From assembly GCA_021845825.1 (NCBI GenBank), contig JAJZVF010000009.1, positions 1 to 32,433 on the forward strand: a stretch of 32,433 nt of DNA, in the 5' to 3' direction. Under the pieces are notes generated by a model. That model searched no databases and was not told where the DNA came from. It saw only the letters and a list, made by a program, of their open reading frames with translations. Source of the stretch: Pseudomonadota bacterium (lineage in GTDB: Bacteria; Pseudomonadota; Gammaproteobacteria; Steroidobacterales; Steroidobacteraceae). A program made the position numbers and the translations under genes. Positions 28,664 through 32,433 of the stretch are shown here, one piece after another (position 1 is the stretch's first letter; every line of letters starts with the position of its first letter).

Positions 28664-30232
28664 ATGGACGAGCAGCCAGTCCAGGTTTCCCGGTCGCATC
28701 GTGCAAGCGGTCGCGAGGCCAAGAGAGCCGCGCGCACCGCGCGCAGCCACGTCAGCGTTCCCTATATCACGCGCAAGATCCCGTACTACGAGGTGCTCGG
28801 CAGCGAAGGGCTGGAGCTGCTCGAGCACAACGCGGACACCATTCTGGCGGAGATCGGCATCGACTTTCGGGACGACCCGGAGACGCTCGCGATTCTGCGC
28901 GATGCCGGCGCCGACGTTGAGGGGGAGCGGGTGCGTTTTCCGCGCGGCATGTGCCGCACCATAGTGCAGCGCTCGGCTCCGCGGGAGTTCACCCAGCACG
29001 CGCGCAATCCGGCGCGCAGCGTGCTGATCGGCGGCGCCCGGACCGTGTTCGCGCCCGCGTATGGGTCCCCGTTCATCCGCAGCCTGGACGAGGGCCGCCG
29101 CTATGCGCGCATCGAGGACTTTCGCAATTTCGTGAAGCTCACGTACGCGTCGCAGTGGCTGCACCACTCCGGCGGCACGATCTGCGAGCCGGTCGACCTG
29201 CCGGTCAACAAGCGGCACTTCGATATGGTCTACAGCCATATGAAGTACAGCGACAAGCCTTATATGGGATCGGTGACGGCGGCGGAGCGAGCGCAGGATA
29301 CGGTCGAGATGACCCGGATCCTCTTCGGCGACCAGTTTCTCGATCCGGCCACCGGCAAGCCCAAAACCTGCGTGATCAGCCTGATCAACGCCAACTCGCC
29401 CATGACCTGGGATGCGACGATGCTGGGTGCACTGAAGACCTACGCGCGCGCCAACCAGGCGACCATTCTCACCCCCTTCATCCTGGCCGGAGCCATGTCG
29501 CCGGTTACGGTGGCCGGTACGGTTGCCCAGACCCTGGCGGAGGCGCTGGCGGGAATGACGGTCGCGCAGCTCGTCAATCCGGGCGCGCCGGTCGTGCTCG
29601 GCAGCTTCGCGTCCTCTTTGTCGATGCAGTCCGGGGCACCCACTTTCGGTACACCCGAGCCGGCGCTGGTGCTGTACGTCATGGCTGCGTTGGCGCGTCG
29701 TCTGGGGGTGCCGTTCCGCTCGGGTGGGGCGCTTTGCGGGGCGAAGATCCCTGATGGCCAGGCCGCGTTCGAGTCGGCCAACACACTGCTGCCCACCTGC
29801 CTCGGGGGCGTGAATTTCGTGCTGCACACCGCCGGCTGGCTCGAGGGGGGGCTCACCATGGGATATGAGAAGTTCGTCATGGACGCCGACCAGGCGGGCA
29901 TGATGCACACGTTCCTCCAGGGCGTCGATCTCAGCGAAAACGGCCAGGCCATGAGCGCCATCCGCGAAGTCGGCCCCGGCCGGCACTTCCTCGGCTGTGC
30001 CCATACCCAGGCGAACTTCGAGTCGGCGTTCTACCGCTCCCCGCTTGCCGACAACAACAGCTTCGAGCAGTGGGAGTCGGAGGGCTCGGCGGACATCGTC
30101 GAGCGCGCCAATACGCTGTGGAAGAGGCAGCTCGCCGAGTACGAGGCGCCGCCGCTCGATGCGGCGGTCGATGAGGCTCTGCTCGATTACATCAACCGCC
30201 GCAAGGCGTCCTTTGCGGACTCGAACGTCTAG
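28664..30232 (+). CDS. MttB-family methyltransferase without pyrrolysine
   Basis: A 522-residue protein of the trimethylamine methyltransferase (MttB/COG5598) superfamily. Family-like segments include LEHNADTILAEIGIDFRDDP, FAPAYGSPFIRSLDEGRRYA, FRNFVKLTYASQWLHHSGGT, LINANSPMTWDATMLGALKT and MGYEKFVMDADQAGMMHTFL. There is no internal TAG, so it is a non-pyrrolysine homologue. Known homologues of that kind, such as MtgB, demethylate quaternary amines like glycine betaine and pass the methyl group to a corrinoid protein. Start: the ATG at 28664 has GGGGGAG six bases upstream; an open extension upstream looks non-coding. No corrinoid protein or reductive activase gene is in the window. It diverges from soxBDAG and is followed by purU, which places it in one-carbon metabolism of methylated amines. 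The substrate is unknown. Confidence 0.9.
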   Translation: MDEQPVQVSRSHRASGREAKRAARTARSHVSVPYITRKIPYYEVLGSEGLELLEHNADTILAEIGIDFRDDPETLAILRDAGADVEGERVRFPRGMCRTIVQRSAPREFTQHARNPARSVLIGGARTVFAPAYGSPFIRSLDEGRRYARIEDFRNFVKLTYASQWLHHSGGTICEPVDLPVNKRHFDMVYSHMKYSDKPYMGSVTAAERAQDTVEMTRILFGDQFLDPATGKPKTCVISLINANSPMTWDATMLGALKTYARANQATILTPFILAGAMSPVTVAGTVAQTLAEALAGMTVAQLVNPGAPVVLGSFASSLSMQSGAPTFGTPEPALVLYVMAALARRLGVPFRSGGALCGAKIPDGQAAFESANTLLPTCLGGVNFVLHTAGWLEGGLTMGYEKFVMDADQAGMMHTFLQGVDLSENGQAMSAIREVGPGRHFLGCAHTQANFESAFYRSPLADNNSFEQWESEGSADIVERANTLWKRQLAEYEAPPLDAAVDEALLDYINRRKASFADSNV

Positions 30233-30241
30233 GTCCCGCCG

Positions 30242-31174
30242 ATGTCCACCCTTGCCGCTGAAGCGCCCGCCGTCCGTGAGCAACACGCCGCGGGTCCCTC
30301 ATCCGCAGCCACCCACCCCGCGCTTTACGTCCTGACCACCGCCTGCCCGGACGTCACCGGGATCGTGGCGGCGATCGCCGGGTTCCTTGCCGAGCACAAC
30401 GCGACGATCACCGAAGCGCAGCACCACAATGATCCGGACAGCCGCACCTCGTTCATGCGCACGGTGTTTCACGACAACGGCCGGGGTCTGCTGCGGGCGC
30501 ACGCGCTCGATGAGGCGTTCGCCGAGCGGGTCGGCCGGCGCTTCAAGATGCACTGGCGCTTCCATGAGGTCCAGAGCCGCTGCCGGGTGCTGATCGCGGT
30601 CTCCCGCCAGGGGCATTGCCTGAACAGCATCCTGCACCGATGGAGCACCGGGACGCTGCCGGTCGAGGTGGTGGCGGTGGTCTCGAACCACCAGGACTTG
30701 AGAAGCCTGGCGGAGTGGCACGGAGTGCCCTACCACTACCTGCCGATCATCGATGGGCGCAAGGCCGAGCAGGAGCGGCGGCTGATCGAGCTGTTCGAGA
30801 AGGCGGAGGCCGAGCTTCTGGTGCTCGCCCGCTACATGCAGATCCTCAGCACCGATGCCTGCCGGTACTTCGAGGGCAGGGCAATCAATATTCATCACTC
30901 CTTCCTGCCGGGCTTCAAGGGCGCCAAGGCCTACCACCAGGCCTACGAGCGGGGCGTGAAGCTGATCGGCGCCACCGCGCACTACGTGACGACCGACCTC
31001 GATGAGGGGCCGATCATCGAGCAGGAGGTCGAGCGGGTCGATCACACCCAATCGGCCGAGGACCTGACGGTGGTCGGCAGTGAGCTCGAGACCGTGGCCC
31101 TCAATCGCGCCATCAAGTGGCACGCCGAGTGGCGCGTTTTCCGCAACGGCCACAAGACGGTGGTGCTGAAGTAA
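30242..31174 (+). CDS. purU: Formyltetrahydrofolate deformylase
   Basis: A 310-residue enzyme that hydrolyses 10-formyl-tetrahydrofolate to formate and tetrahydrofolate. The N-terminal ACT domain (about 28-110: VLTTACPDVTGIVAAIAGFL) precedes a formyltransferase fold. Catalytic residues are Asn216 and His218 (INIHHSFLPGFKGAKAYHQA) and Asp254 (VTTDLDEGPIIEQ). The N-terminus has about 25 extra residues compared with common PurU, rich in Ala/Pro. The gene starts nine bases after the mttB-like stop, so the two are co-transcribed. Next to sarcosine oxidase it would recycle tetrahydrofolate and release one-carbon units as formate, avoiding folate trapping. Assignment is secure, the pathway link is inferred. 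Confidence 0.95.
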   Translation: MSTLAAEAPAVREQHAAGPSSAATHPALYVLTTACPDVTGIVAAIAGFLAEHNATITEAQHHNDPDSRTSFMRTVFHDNGRGLLRAHALDEAFAERVGRRFKMHWRFHEVQSRCRVLIAVSRQGHCLNSILHRWSTGTLPVEVVAVVSNHQDLRSLAEWHGVPYHYLPIIDGRKAEQERRLIELFEKAEAELLVLARYMQILSTDACRYFEGRAINIHHSFLPGFKGAKAYHQAYERGVKLIGATAHYVTTDLDEGPIIEQEVERVDHTQSAEDLTVVGSELETVALNRAIKWHAEWRVFRNGHKTVVLK

Positions 31175-31445
31175 GTCTCATCCAGGGCCTGCCGGACCTC
31201 GCCTGGAGCGCTCCGGGCAGCCGCCCGAGGCCCACAGGCGCTGCGCACGGGTAAACCACAGGCGCGCAGGCACGAGAGGGGAGTGCGGCGGCCGGGCGAT
31301 GGCCCCGGGGTGCGCGCATACCCGCGGCCTGGCGGGTGCTTTTCCGGGGTCGCGAAGGAACCTGGCGCCTCGAGCGCAGCAGCAAGCCTTGCGGCATTCG
31401 GCTACGCTGCGGCTTGCTCCCCTCCTGTGGCTCGTACCGCGTCCG
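31175..31445. other. 271-base non-coding gap, purU to permease
   Basis: No gene is convincing. It contains an imperfect hairpin with eight-base arms (AGCAAGCC at 31381-31388 and GGCTTGCT at 31411-31418) about 28 bases before the permease start. No T-run follows it. The in-frame open extension upstream of 31446 is Arg/Ala/Leu-rich and lacks the family N-terminus. Confidence 0.5.
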
Positions 31446-32255
31446 ATGTTTCTTCCCATTACAGTGCTCCTGCTCGCCGGCGCTTCGGCCGGCTTTCTCG
31501 GCGGCCTGCTCGGCATCGGCGGCGGACTGCTGGTGGTGGCCGCGCTCAGCATGGCGCTGCCGGCGCTCGGGGTGCCCAAGGCGGAAGTGATGCACGTGTC
31601 GGTGGCCACCTCGATGGCCACGATCGTCCTGACGTTCGTCTCCTCGGCCACGGCGCACATCCGCCGAGGCGGCGTGGTATGGCCGAGCTGGAGATGGCTT
31701 GCCCCCGGCATGGTGATCGGCGGCTTTGCGGGGGCGCACGTCGCTCAGCTGCTCTCGGGCAAGGCGCTGCGCTGGGGAATCGCTGCGTTCTGCGTGGTGA
31801 CCGCGTGGCGAATGGCATTGGGCAGAATACGCGCACGGCACGCCGATTCACCCGAGGCAGTGCCGCGCTCGCCCTGGCTGCTGCCCGCCGGCGTCGGCAT
31901 CGGCGCGATCTCGGCGGTGGTGGGCATCGGCGGCGGGTCGATGACCGTACCGTTGCTGATGTCGCTCGGGGTCAAACCAGTGAAGGCGGTGAGCACCAGC
32001 ACGGTGTGCGGGCTCGCGATCGCGAGCGCGAGTGCGTTGAGCTACGCCCTTTCGGTGCGACCGCCGGTCCAGGCTCTGCCCTGGGGCTCGGTGGGCTATT
32101 TGTACCTGCCGGCCGCGGCCGTCGCTGCGCTCGGGTCGGTGACGCTCGCACCGGTGGGTGCCCGCGTCGCGCACACCATCCCAAGCGCTGCGCTGAAGCG
32201 CGTGTTTGCATTGTTTCTGATCGCGGTCGGTGCTTTGATCGCCCTCGGCGGATAA
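31446..32255 (+). CDS. TauE/SafE family sulfite/anion exporter-type permease
   Basis: A 269-residue inner-membrane protein of the TauE/SafE (DUF81) family with about eight helices in two related halves. Each half carries the family motif: GFLGGLLGIGGGLLVVAALS in the first, then GAISAVVGIGGGSMTVPLLM in the second. KAVSTSTVCGLAIASASALS follows, as usual. The ATG at 31446 places the first helix (ITVLLLAGASAGFLGGLLGI) at the N-terminus, as in homologues; a ribosome site is not obvious. Members export sulfite, sulfoacetate or other small anions. With no sulfur genes nearby the substrate is open; a link to the upstream one-carbon genes is possible but unsupported. It is followed by a strong terminator. 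Confidence 0.92.
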   Translation: MFLPITVLLLAGASAGFLGGLLGIGGGLLVVAALSMALPALGVPKAEVMHVSVATSMATIVLTFVSSATAHIRRGGVVWPSWRWLAPGMVIGGFAGAHVAQLLSGKALRWGIAAFCVVTAWRMALGRIRARHADSPEAVPRSPWLLPAGVGIGAISAVVGIGGGSMTVPLLMSLGVKPVKAVSTSTVCGLAIASASALSYALSVRPPVQALPWGSVGYLYLPAAAVAALGSVTLAPVGARVAHTIPSAALKRVFALFLIAVGALIALGG

Positions 32256-32309
32256 GGCCTATCCGATCATCATTGCCCACGGGGGCACTCGCAGGCCTGC
32301 TCATCTGCG

Positions 32310-32345
32310 GGCCCGCCGCGCACGAGGTGCGGCGGGCCTTTTCGT
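32310..32345 (+). terminator. Intrinsic (rho-independent) terminator
   Basis: GGCCCGCCGC (32310-32319) pairs perfectly with GCGGCGGGCC (32329-32338) across a nine-base loop, and is followed at once by TTTTCGTTT. This is a textbook stem and T-run, 54 bases after the permease stop, and the clearest terminator in the window. Confidence 0.88.
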
Positions 32346-32433
32346 TTGTGGCGGGGCTTGCCGGTCCGTGGGCGCGCGCCTGCGCCCGCGGGCCGCGTGT
32401 CGCGAAGGCTGCCGCCCGCTTCGGTCTAACCGA
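32346..32433. other. Right-edge tail with no gene seen
   Basis: The last 88 bases after the terminator are GC-rich and contain no convincing start or coding frame. They may hold the promoter region of a gene beyond the window. Confidence 0.4.

Noticed and set aside
28664-30232. Pyrrolysine-containing MttB
   Set aside because: The reading frame runs through the whole gene with no internal TAG; the only TAG is the terminal stop at 30230-30232.
28643-30286. Minus-strand frame of about 550 codons opposite the mttB-like gene
   Set aside because: The plus strand carries family motifs and a good ribosome site; the minus-strand product has shadow composition.

Overview
The window looks like chromosomal DNA from a high-GC, Gram-negative gammaproteobacterium. 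Three things point that way. One gene encodes a fused aspartate kinase/diaminopimelate decarboxylase, an arrangement best known from Xanthomonadales and relatives. Another encodes a PBP1B-type cell-wall synthase followed by a Pseudomonas-like TPR lipoprotein. There are also storage-lipid genes of the Marinobacter type. No rRNA, tRNA, CRISPR array, insertion sequence or phage gene was seen, and base composition looks even throughout. No species is claimed.

Layout. 1-4.9 kb: the 3' end of a biotin-dependent acyl-CoA carboxylase alpha subunit, a glycine-zipper envelope protein, 3-methyladenine DNA glycosylase and an orphan FixJ-type response regulator (both minus strand), a SAM hydroxide adenosyltransferase and a small acidic protein. 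5.0-10.5 kb: lysAC, mrcB (PBP1B) and an LpoP-like lipoprotein in a tightly coupled row, joining diaminopimelate/lysine synthesis to peptidoglycan assembly. The mrcB start appears to be a CTG that overlaps the lysAC stop. 10.5-18.5 kb: a probable neutral-lipid storage locus. A two-domain fatty acyl-CoA reductase diverges from a wax ester synthase/DGAT. Next come a TPR protein, a phasin, a patatin-like lipase, a membrane-anchored alpha/beta hydrolase and an unrecognised protein with an FFLxxLYGPxDFxxRD motif; the last four form a compact co-directional row.

18.4-23.2 kb: mostly housekeeping genes, namely a Rieske ferredoxin, exonuclease III, a DUF2147 protein, a YccF protein, a plant-type [2Fe-2S] ferredoxin and an ABC-2 exporter pair. 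23.2-31.2 kb: a one-carbon locus. soxBDAG (heterotetrameric sarcosine oxidase, minus strand) diverges from an MttB-family methyltransferase without pyrrolysine and from purU. Together they suggest breakdown of an N-methylated amine, with methyl groups entering the folate pool and leaving as formate. 31.4-32.3 kb: a TauE/SafE permease followed by a clear intrinsic terminator.

The best candidates for something under-described are the lipid-granule locus with its two uncharacterised proteins, the MttB homologue without visible corrinoid partners, the apparent CTG start of mrcB, and several perfect inverted repeats in intergenic DNA: 17-bp arms at 3519-3601, 12-bp arms at 2689-2724, a 20-bp palindrome at 19731-19750, and 9-bp arms at 28590-28642.
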